Part shown: in pieces, positions 36,718 to 47,800 of the stretch
How positions within the stretch are numbered: the first letter of the stretch is position 1
Layout: each line of letters opens with the position of its first letter
From: Coccinella septempunctata
Taxonomy: Eukaryota; Arthropoda; Insecta; Coleoptera; Coccinellidae
Length of the DNA: 64,000 nt
Direction: 5' to 3'
NCBI RefSeq assembly: GCF_907165205.1
Contig: NC_058189.1
Span: 65,408,315 to 65,472,314, forward strand
Notes under the pieces: generated by a model
The model's input: only the letters and a program-made list of their open reading frames with translations
Told to the model about the DNA's origin: nothing
Databases searched by the model: none
Made by a program: the position numbers and the translations under genes

Positions 36718-37370
36718 CTTAAATTTACTTTATTGTAGGTGTCTTCGATTTCCAAACTGCATGAATTTTTTGTTGTTAAAAATTAAACAATCAAAGAGAG
36801 GTAGATTGAATTAAAAAAAAATTAGGTTAAATCAGTTTCTTCCCACCACAGAACTGATGATTTAATTCTGTGCCATTGAGACGTTCACGGATGGGGAACT
36901 ACCAAAGAGTTAATCTACCAAATAGTTAATCTTTGGAACTACTTACTGTTCTCTGTGGAGATTTTCTCTTTATTTTAAAGAATCGTACTCATCACTTCAA
37001 CTTTTCAATATATTTCGATGGGTACGGGATTTAAGACCGACGATAAATTAACAAACGTTTCAAATTTTATATCGTAAATACACGGTAATCAACGTAATAA
37101 TTGTTGTAGAAAATTTACTGTACTTGTCACCAACAGGATATAAAAAGGAGAGAAATATATCAAAGTACTCGGGGACAAGATGAAGAAAATCAGACAGAAT
37201 TAAGAATTCCATAGACAAATAATCTGTGAATTAAAAATATTCATTATTTATTGATGATTAACTTTTATACAGTTAAATTTAGGAAGATAAAAAATCACAA
37301 CATAAAAAATTAGATTTACCCCTATAACATTCACAACATATACATTGACGGCATAATGAAAACTAAAATT
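36718..37370. other. Intergenic region between MED18 and the small EVH1-like gene
   Basis: About 650 bp, AT-rich. It must contain the MED18 promoter (left side) and the 3' UTR of the 37371 gene. No repeat or ORF recognised. Confidence 0.45.
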
Positions 37371-37885
37371 TTAATCAAGTTCTTCTATTTCCGCACTTGG
37401 AATATCATCCACTATTTCCCATTCCTGTGCATAACTGATGCCTTGTAGGTAGTTTTGATGGAACTTTGAGGCGGTGTCTTCGGTAGGAAATATGGCCCTT
37501 AGATCTCTCCAAAACACTTCTTCTTTGGCTAACTCCACAGTCCTCCATGTACACTGATTTCCCTCCAACTGAAAGCAAAAAATACAAACTGAAGCATTTT
37601 TCTTCCAAATACTTGCATGATTGTAACAGCTGAATGAATATTTAAGTCACACAGAACAATATATCCACATGTTATTATAGGTGGACAGAATCAATAACAT
37701 ACCTGCATTACTGTATTGATACCAATCACGCTGTTGCTGAGTATTTCCCCATCCTCGGAAATGAAACATATTTTGGCTCCGTACATCTCTAAATCATAAT
37801 ATATTTCAATCAGTCCGTAACATACATCTGTCCACTGTCCAGAAGGTGTATACTCTTGAAGCGTACAATTGTGGTAAAACATCAT
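37371..37885 (-). CDS. Small single-domain protein, PH/EVH1-like (PP4R3/RanBD-type fold suspected)
   Basis: Two exons, 37885-37703 and 37568-37371, joining to 126 aa with a good donor and acceptor in phase 0. The first half (CTLQEYTPSGQWTDVCYG, then a beta-rich stretch) resembles the opening of PP4R3/SMEK and RanBP-type WH1 domains. The second half (CTWRTVELAKEEVFWRDLRAIF, then FHQNYLQGI) resembles their closing strand and helix. An acidic tail follows. No helical ARM region is attached, unlike in PP4R3. An acceptor-like tctag just before the ATG suggests a non-coding upstream exon. The fold call is by pattern only. Confidence 0.6.
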
Positions 37886-38831
37886 CGAACTAGAACAAAA
37901 TAATTTTTGGAAGGGGATATAAAACGAAACGAATCATACTACACTAAAACTTACTTGAAGAATTGAAACTTGAAAGGAAATATCTACTCACTACACTTTA
38001 CTACTGTTGAAAGATCTCTTAAAACATTTGACGAGTGCACTCCAAAGCATAAATCAGTGACTAACACTTTGATGTGATTGCTGATGCGTTTTATCGTAGG
38101 GAATATATATTTGAATATAAGGAAAAGTTCCACATAATATACACATTTATTTATGTCAAAGTGCAAATTCTTGCATAAAGAAATCTGGCTTTTATGCATA
38201 TTATTTTGAACTTTTGAGAGAATATTAAAAAAAAACAAAGATCTACATAGAGGGTGTTTTCAGAGGTGACTCTTTTGACAGAAGATAGAACTCAGCAAAA
38301 TAAATCATTTCCCAAAAAATCGCCCATATGAAATATTACTGTTTCATGTGGCTGAATGGGGATTTTTGTATGAAATACTGTAGTAACCATTTTGAAGGTT
38401 TTGTACCAAGTGATTTTTGGCGAAACGCCCAGTTCTACATTCTGTTAAAGACTCTCCGTCAAAAATAACTTGTACATCTTTCAACCATACAAGTTTTGAG
38501 CAACTCTGGATCAAACTCCAAATATAGACCACGAATTGTGAAAAAATCCTGTTCGATAATAGAACGACATTGTGGAAAACATAAACGGCATCTGCACAAA
38601 TCAAAATCATCCATTCAGTTCTGATTTTTATTTCAATTTTATTAAAAAAAAAAAACATCAATTAAAATACTCATGCATTTGATCAATTGAAAAATAAAAC
38701 TATTTCAAAGATACAACTTCACACATTATAAATTAACAAGGTAGTTTGCGTAACAGTACAAAAAAAAAGAATGAATGAAAAACCATCGGCCTAAAACAGT
38801 AACTAGCCAAATATAAAACGTTCGGAAAGAC
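37886..38831. other. Region between the small EVH1-like gene and the Nup358 stop codon
   Basis: About 950 bp of AT-rich sequence, including the Nup358 3' UTR. A block around 38285-38345 (aaaataaatcatttcccaaaaaatcgccc) resembles, in reverse, sequences at about 20485-20550 and 13394-13450, so a small dispersed repeat is present. No coding sequence is seen. Confidence 0.45.
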
Positions 38832-41800
38832 CTACCGCTCATCGTAGTCGACGTCGTAGTCGTTGTCGTCGTAATCGTTAGCGTCGTGTTGCTCCGAATC
38901 TGAGCTGACCGCCTCCACCGAGTAGTCCTGGACGCTTGAGGGCAGGGTGACGTTGGCGCTCGCGGCAGCCTGCTCGATTTTCTTCAGGCACTCCTGCACG
39001 CACTCTTGGAACTTCTTGGCCGTCTCCTCGTACTTGAACCTGACGGCGAGTTTTTCCAGTTTCATCTCGTCCTCGATGAAATTGTGACCCGCCCACACCC
39101 ACGCCCTGTCCGACGTGGTCATCGGCTGGAGGTCCAGGTTGGCGGTGATCAGTTGATTCAGGACGACCTTGTGGACCTGTTCTCTTCTCAGGAGGAAACG
39201 GTAAGTGTCTGGAAAGAAATCGGTCATGAGAGGATACAAGAGTAATTTAGGTTGTGATGGGGGAGCTGTTGGGATGTCTGCGGTGGGTCGGGTAGGCGGT
39301 GTAACTGTGGTGACACTGTAGACCAGATTTATGATCGAAAGCGGGCGGGGAAAGGACAAATTCGTGTTTGGTTAGCACAGAATCTCGATTTTCTGGGTCA
39401 AAAATGGGCAAGGGGTTAAAGCCCCCCAAAAACGACCTATTTGCCACTCCGTCTGAAAATCAGGGCATTCTATCAATGTCCTAGGATATGGAGTGCATAG
39501 AAATTGTTCGGTAGATTTGAGAAAACCAAACAGTTGATAATTCGACAGAGAATTACTCTCCAGAGAGCCCTTCAACGTGAAATCGAAAATGAAAAATGGA
39601 AAAATAAAAAAAAAACTATTTACTCGTAAACAGCTGACGCTGTTATATGAGATATTGGTTTGGAAATATAGGTTTTCGAATACGTAGAATCTATCGCAAG
39701 CAATTTCGAAAGCCTATTGTAACGTGGTTACCTCGGAGAAAACTTATCTCGAGCGCCAGCTATTCTTTTCACTAGGAAGAATAGCAAACCTACCAGAGTA
39801 GCTGCTAGTCGGAGACAGAGTTCGCTGTTATCTAGGGTGGTAGCGATAACGAAGTAGTCAAAATCAAATTATGTACTAGTTTATTCACACCTTCGGAAAC
39901 TGATTATATGTACAACGGAAATATGTGTAGGTATGAAATATGAGCGAATCTATCAGCAAACATACATTCGGGAAATTCTATCCGGTCACGAGCACTTTAT
40001 AAAGTTTATATCGGGCGCAGTGAAAAAAAATCAAAGGTTCAATAAAATGCGCCAACCAGAACTGACGAAATGAATACTAAGGATGACCTCGCGAAGTGAA
40101 ATGACTTGCTATACGGTATCGGGATGTAATTGTATTTATCCAGAAATAAAACACAACCAGGGCGGGTCTATTCGAGACTTTTATTCGCTATAAGGGCTAT
40201 AACGCTTCATGACTGATAGCGAAGAAAAGGCCTATTTTTAGCGCAACTACGGGATTTCAATGGCGACGAGCGGTATCTCTTATTCTCTAACCCAAGGGCT
40301 ATAACGCGCCATGACTGATAGAAAAGAAGAGATTTCGGATTCAACACTTATGACGCGGAACGCGGACAGGGGGTTGACGGGACCTTCCCTTCAGTACCCC
40401 AAGGGCTTACGCGCCATGACTGATAGCGAAGGGAAAAGTCAGACTCGCGAAACAGGGTAAAGTACGATAAAATAAAACAGGAAGCGATACAGTACAGCAG
40501 TGTCAAAGAAGTAACCGGTGTAGGTCTAACAAAGAAACTGAACGGTAAAGACGGGGACCTACCTCCTTTGTTTCAGGCACTCGCGAAAATCAAAGGAAAA
40601 AAAAAACTAAAAATCAATTCTTAATATCACTGATGCTAGCAACACAAAATTATTCTTAAACGTCGAATCGCAGAAAGTACGGAGCATAAATTAACTGAAG
40701 TAAAAGAGCAGTAAAAAGCGACTGAAGTAACAGAATCAAAAGTCAAAAGTAGAAGTCACCAAGTGAAAGACTGAAGTAAAAGAGACCGTCGCGGGGGAAA
40801 AATCTGCTTTTATAGGCAAATCCCCCCACACGTTAAAAATCTGAAAATTCCAGAATGCGACAAGAATGAAAAACGTCGTCAGTTCCGGTTTATCGCATAT
40901 CAACATCAGAAAAACGTCGAAATCTTCAACGGCATGCAAGAAAAACAACGTTAAACACAGATAAACGGTTTTTTAACATTTACTCTGCCTATCGGAATGA
41001 ATGTACTGATTTGAGATTTGAGAATTAAATATTTTCAAAGGCGGAAATACGAAAACGAAAGGCACTAAAATGAACTCCAATTTTCCTAAAAAAATTGGGA
41101 TTCATTACACTATCTACCTTCGTTTAGATTTTCATTTTTGAAATGCATTTTTTCAAAAATTAGAATTTTCAATCTGAGATATCTCCTGTTATATTCCTTC
41201 GATCCAACTCTAGATGGAACTAGATCTCCGGTTCTATAATCAGCGTTGCCAAGGCTTCTACAGAAGCACAAAAACTCGATTTCGAAAATCCCGATTATTT
41301 GGGTCAAAAATGAGCAAGGCGTTAGACGCCCCTAAAATGACCTATTTGCCCCTCTGTCTGAAAATCAGGACGTCCAAGCACTGTCCTAGGATATGGAGTG
41401 CACAGAAATTGTTCTGTAGATTCGAGAAACCCAAACAGTTGATGATTAGAAAGAGAATTGCACTTCAGAGAGCCCTCCAAAGTGAACACGAAAATGAAAA
41501 GATATTCGAAAGTTTGGTATGGAAAAATAGGTTTTCGAACACGCTGAATCTATCGCGAGCAATTTCGAAAGCCTATCTATTTTCGTTTAGATTTTCGTCT
41601 CTGAAATGGCATTTTTCAAAAATTTCAATCAGCGATATCTCCTGATATATTCCTCCGATCCAACTGAGATCTCCGGTTCTATAATCAGCATTGCCAAGGC
41701 TCCCTAGCACAAAAGATTTTTTTATATCTTCAATATCTTGTGAAGATCTATGGATTGAGTATATAAAAGGTCGGTTTTCAAACATCTTTTTCGATATTGA

Positions 41801-44800
41801 TCGGTTCGAATCAATTTGAACCCCCATAATGTGTGATATAGTACGGATCATATACTCACTGTTACTTGGGTTGTGCAAAATCTTGAATTGCCCCACGCCC
41901 CTCTCTTTCCATTCCTTCAGGTCCACGTCGTACCTATACAGTTTTGCCCTCTCGTTGAACAAAGCAGTCTCATCTTCCTCCCCTGTAGTAACGACAATGG
42001 CATCCGGCATCGGTATTATGGGCTCGTAGTGGGGGTCGTATTCATCGTCGCCCGCGCCGCCGCCCCCTTCACCGTCGTCGTCCTGCGATCTATCGGGGGT
42101 GGCCGTCTGTTTCTTCTGCGAACCGAAGACCGGGGTACCCACCCCTAGGTGGGCGAAGGGTTGGGTGGTATCAGGGGCTGGAAAAAAAAAAGAATTAACT
42201 AATGAAGGTTTTGAATGTTGGAACGATAAATTAATCGAAACTGATCTAGATAACTCCAGAGTAAACCAAATCATGAATTGTGATTGCAGCCCTCCCAGAA
42301 ACTGGAGATTTTAAGGTAAAACCCCTCTTAAACTATAACTATAACATGAGTCAGGTTTTGGCGCCTACTTTTAATCTAATATTTTGAGAAAAAATTAAAA
42401 TACGTATCTGATGTATCATGTTCCAATACAAAAACCTCATAGTTTCGGAAATAAAGTCAAATTTCTATGTGAGTGGGGGTTTTCATAATGCCTTGGTAAT
42501 TTTATCCAGCAAACACAATCCCTTGTATGAATGGGACAAACAACTTCAATCGCGTTTTGAATGATTCAAGAATCTCACGAAATAAACGTGGCAGTTGTAC
42601 GGTAACAACAGTTGTTAAAACTTAAAAACCCACAATTTGACTTTATTTTATGAGTATTTTGTTTTTTTCTGAAAATATCAGACGAAAAGCATGGTGTTCC
42701 ATTTGAGAACATCAACTTTCTGCCGTTTTTGTATCCAGTGACAAGACGAAGAATTTTGAAACACCCTGTATATCATAAACCTAGTTTTTCCTACACGATA
42801 CTCAAGATCTCAGTGATCTATTTTCAAAATTTCAGCTTCCTAAAATATGAAATGCGTTTTCTATGCCAAGGTTGAATGAGATAGAAACCATGGTCAGCAT
42901 CTACTCTTTATCGATGAAATAGTATTTCTATTTTGCTAATTCGATTTAAAACATTTGTTGATTTTTTATCAGCGGGTGTTATGTATCTGAAATAATTTCG
43001 ATTATCATTCACCTGCCCTACTTTAGAAGGCCATATCTATTTTATGGCCTGTATACAGGGAGAATCTTTGACATTCTTGAGGTCAAAAGAAACAACAATT
43101 TTTCCTATATGTACCATTTTTTCCGATGCAGCCGTTTCAAGTTTTCATAATGGGCTATGCCACCCCTGGAGAAACAAAATTTGGAATAACAAGCTAAATC
43201 TATGACACTACAGATCTGTGGATCATTTAAACAGAGTTGCATTCAGCCAAAGTATCCAATTTTTCAAATATCACAGATATTTTTTATTTTATACATCAAA
43301 TTACTCGAAAACGACGCATTATACGAGGAGATATGAAGAATAGTTTCATTTCACAAAACGTTCAAATATTCATTATACAGGGTGATTCAGAACTCGAGGA
43401 GAAAAATTAAGGGACATATGGGGACTGATATTCTTCATAGCACGTAAAATTTTTGGCCTATGAGGCTTCGTTTCCGAGTTTTTGCACAATAATGTTTCTG
43501 TATGCAACCAATTAAATTTCATAAATTACCACCGCATATTGGATGAAATGTTGTCGCCTGGTTAAACCAAAATTTCAATGGTGGATGGATTGGTCAGCAA
43601 TTCGAATCCTTTGGATTATTTTGTATGGGGACATTTGAAACAACAAGTTTACTCAGTGGAAATTAATGATAAAGGACAATTAATGGAATGAATTATTAAT
43701 GCAGTCGAATCCACTCAGAATAGGCAAAACATGCAATTGCCTTATTCTGCGTTGCCAAGCATGCCTCGATGCTAATGGAGGCATTTTTGAACATTTTATT
43801 CAATTTTTTCTGTATTTTTATCAGCTATCAAAGTTTAAAATTGATGACATGCAGAAATTTTGAACATTCATATCTCGGAACCAAGACAATATCCAAAAAT
43901 TTTATTTTACTTTTTTTATGAAGAATAGCAACCTGTATACGTTCCTCAATTTTTCGCCTCGAGTTCTGAATCACCCTGTATAGCGTCCAACTCAGTTTCA
44001 AGAGGTTCTTTGAATTTTTGGCATTTTTATGGTATCTGGATGATATTTTTTTCGAAAAAGATTCATCAAATGAATGAAAAACTATTTGACGAAATTCATT
44101 CCATTGGATAAAACCGTTTGTGAGATAGAACTAAATAAGATTTTCTATGGTCTTTCAACAGCCTGTATTTTTTAAACCGAGCTGATTCCGAAAAAATGGT
44201 ACAGGAAAAAAGTGTTTCTTTGGGCCTCAAGAATATAGAGTCATTCGGGACAACTGTGCGCACTTTTGCCTTTCAAGCCATACCCTGTTTCAAATGTTGA
44301 AGCTAGGAAAATTAAAACATATTCATAAGATACAGAATTTTCTAATCTATAAAAAAACATCAAAAAGCCAACAAACAAAAACGTTTTCTTTCCGCAAAAA
44401 GAAATTTAATGGTGAAAGTCGGAGTGCGTTCACATGCCCCGTATTGCGAGTAAGTGTGCGCACCCTCACGGGGTAAGTGAACGCAGTGCTTAGCGAACCA
44501 CACAATTAAAACAAATTACAAAATAGTGTCATCAAAATGTTACAATATTATAGAAATGCTGTTTATTGTCAATACAGAAGCGCCTTTTTATAAGCACTGC
44601 ATTATTGTTCGTGCCACAATTCCTTGTGAACACAACACTTGATACATTCCCCTGTTGGTGGCTCTTCATATTTTTCCGAACAAATAGAACAATATTGATC
44701 GAGTCTTAACCAAAAAATTAACAAGGTCGTAATTTATTCCTCACTGAACTAATGCCCACATAATGAATCTATCTATGCGCACACTTTCCCCAGTAAGCCA

Positions 44801-47800
44801 AAATTTGAATTGACGTTCTTATAGAGTTGAGCAGCTAAGAGAACCTAAAATTTTTTATTATATATTCAGATTAATATGCCCATGATCGAATAAAATATTT
44901 TTTAACACTGTCGGACTCGGAACTTGGACCTGGCAGAATTTGCAGAGATGCTAAAAATTAACAGGAAAACTAGTGAATTTGATTGATTGCAAATAAAAAG
45001 TTAAAGAAACGTGGCACGGCGCACTCCTATGAAAAACTAATTTGGCGATTCTGCGCCCTTGCTTCACCCAAATGAACCCCTCTTTTATACATTGCATAGT
45101 CGAGATATGCGCACTGCGCACACTCACCCACTGCGCTCAGTTACCCCGAATGACTCTACTGTTAACATATTCGAACGAGTCAAAGACTCACCCTGTATTC
45201 CTATTATGGTCCATTATATTATGATTGACGTTCTTGCATTTAACATCTTTCAGTATCCAGGGAATTAGGTACGGATCATGAAGGAAGGAAAGCAATAAGA
45301 GCCTAGGTGCGTTAGTAGGAATGTATTGTTATATAAAGGACAAGATACAGAGTTCTTAATACTTTTGGTTGCAATTATTCATATACGTTATTTGTGAAAA
45401 TTGCATCAAAATATAAAAAACCATAAAAGGATATTCGAAAAATATTATTGCACATCGCCTTCTTAAAAAAGAACTACTGATATGACTAATTCAGTTTACA
45501 AATGTACATTATTCTAGAGAAAATAGAAAACTGAAAATTTTCGATAGAATAAAACATTTAGGAAATAAACAACGTTGCCAAATCAATATGATTCATCCGT
45601 TTCTAAGTGTACAAACAAGAAAAGTGACCAGAGGTTGCAACACACAATTCATGGTGATCTTTTGGGTCTTTCTCTGAACCAGCTACCCCACCTCCTGCCG
45701 GTTCGCAACCAGCCGTTCTTCCTTCCCAAACAGGCCGACGCGGCGCAGAACAAGACTGTGCAAAAATAAAACTCACCGTTACTCTTCGACTTCCCGAACG
45801 CCGCGCCGCCCTCCGTCTGCTGGGCCAGGCTCGAGAAGCTGACCTCCGACGTGCACTTCAACACGACCTCGTCGTCCTCCTTCAGATTGGTCGTCTTGGG
45901 CAGCCCAGCGCCCCCGAACAGCGACTTCGCGACCGCCTGCCCCTCCTGGCCGCCAGCGCCCTCTCCCTTGCCGAACTGGAAACTGGCCCCGGAACCGAAC
46001 ATGGTCGAACTGTTGCTGCCGAACAGGCTGCCCGCGTTCGCCGCCCCGAAGGCCGCCGGTTTGGCGTCGTTGCGCGCCCCGAAGACGCTCGCCGTCGTGG
46101 TGGTGTTCGAGCCGAAGACGGACGAAGCAGTCGTCGTTATCGAGACGCCGCCGCCGAACAGGGAAGTAGCAGAAGTCTTAGACGCGCCGAATATGCCGCC
46201 GGAGGAGTTGGCCGAGCCGAACAGATTGACGCCCGGTTTGCTGGAGTCGCCGAAGAATCCGCTAGGTTTGGACGTCGGCGTGTTGAATATACCGCGCGAG
46301 TTTTCGTCTTGTTCCTTCTGCGGTTCGACGTCCGGGGTCTTAGGTTCAGGCGGGGGCGTCGAGAAGATGCTGGCCGAGTTGCCGAATATGCTGGTTTTGG
46401 CGCTGGCGGCCGAACCGCCGAATGTGCTCGCGTTTTCCGTGCCGCCGCCGAATACGCTCTTGTTCTCCTTCTCGGAACCGCCGAACAGGCTCTTGTTTTC
46501 CGCCAACACGTTGCCGAAGATGCTGGATCTGGTCGAGGAGGCGCCGTTACCGAATAAGCTCGCTTTGTCGCCGGTGGCGTTTCCAAAAACCGGCGGACCT
46601 CCGAAGATGCTCTTGCCCTCGGCGGAATTACCGAATATGCTAGTTTTCTTTTCAGTCGCCGCGCCGTTGCCGAAAATACCGGTCTTGTTCTCCGTATTCG
46701 AGCTACTTCCAAAGATGCTCGTCTTCTTCTCGGCCTCAGCGACGTTGCCAAAAATACTGGTCTTTTTCTCCGTATCCGAGCCACCACCAAAGATGCTCTT
46801 ATTCTTCTCCGCCTCAGCGACGTTGCCGAAAATACTGGACTTTTTCTCCGTATCCGAACTATTCCCAAAGATGCTCGGCCTGTTTTCCGCAGTTCCAAAA
46901 ATGCCACTTTTGCTTACCGTCGGCGAGAAATAATTCTTGTTTGCCGCGTTAGAATCCGCGGTTTTGTTATCGCAGCTGCTGGTCAAAGGCTTGGCGCCGC
47001 TGTCGGAAGCGTTGGTCGTAACCCCGAAGATGGTCGTGGGCGCCGAGCTCTTGGTGCCGAACCAACAACCGGCGGTCGTCGTCGTGGACGACGTGGTCAA
47101 CGTCGGGGTCTTAGCCGAGCTTTCTGACGCCGCCTTAGGGGTCTGCGGAGGCCGTGAAAGCAGGTCCTTCAGAACGCTCGATTTGGGGGTTGCGAATATC
47201 GGAAATCCGGCGCTGACCCCCTCCTCCTTCGCCGGCGTGGACGGAAGGGCGCCTCCCTCCTGCAGAACGGTACCCCTGAAGTATTCGTCGTCCTGGGCGC
47301 ACTGCGCGCACGTGCACGACGGCAATTTGCGGTAGGCGAAGAACTTGGCCGGGAGTTGCAACCTTTTCGCCTCCGTCAGTTCCTCGTCGGTTACCGTCGT
47401 CTCGGAAACGAACTCGACCTCGGAATCGTCCTCTTTGTCGACCGCTGCAAAAGAAAACGGTGTCAATTATGTGAAAATGCCGGTGCACCTACGGGTCACC
47501 GACTGCAATGTTTCGAAAGAAATTTTAGCAGAAACCTGACCACGAATCGGTTGATCTTCGTGGTCTTGGTGTTATTCACAGTGGATTTGTGGAAATTAAT
47601 GACTTAGGAAGGTTAGGAAAACATATTTGACGAGTGACAGCTGATAACTGTTCGTAATTTTCTTACTCTTACAAAATTTTGAAACTTTATCTGTGTAAAG
47701 TGACGTATGGATTATTCGCTAGATCTCTTCGAAAATCATTTCGTTGGAGCAATCAAAACTTCACATAAACTCATTCAAAATTTTCTCTTGATAATGCGAT

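Larger units (their letters stand above)
43056..45196. repeat. TIR element 'R', copy 2, with two nested insertions
   Basis: The ends are inverted (cagggagaatctttgac at the left, gtcaaagactcaccctg at the right), flanked by TA. Body sequences match R copy 1 at 53400-54046 through most of their length, except for two insertions at 43378-43979 and 44238-45156, each at a TA. Without them the element would be about 620 bp. No coding sequence of its own is seen. It lies in Nup358 intron 8. Confidence 0.8.

Noticed and set aside
41573..42274. A 233-aa frame reading through Nup358 exon 9 into the A/B duplicated intron
   Set aside because: The true exon ends at 41860 with a good donor; the downstream part is a duplicated intron segment that happens to stay open.
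46137..46907. A 256-aa arginine-rich frame on the minus strand
   Set aside because: It is an alternative frame of the same FG exon; the RIRRK/RPVFSAT pattern is a by-product of the 39-bp repeat.
45851..46933. A 360-aa plus-strand open frame opposite the Nup358 FG exon
   Set aside because: It is repetitive (PNMLVFFS-type) and is explained by the complement of the GC-rich FG repeats; it has no start context or neighbouring exon.
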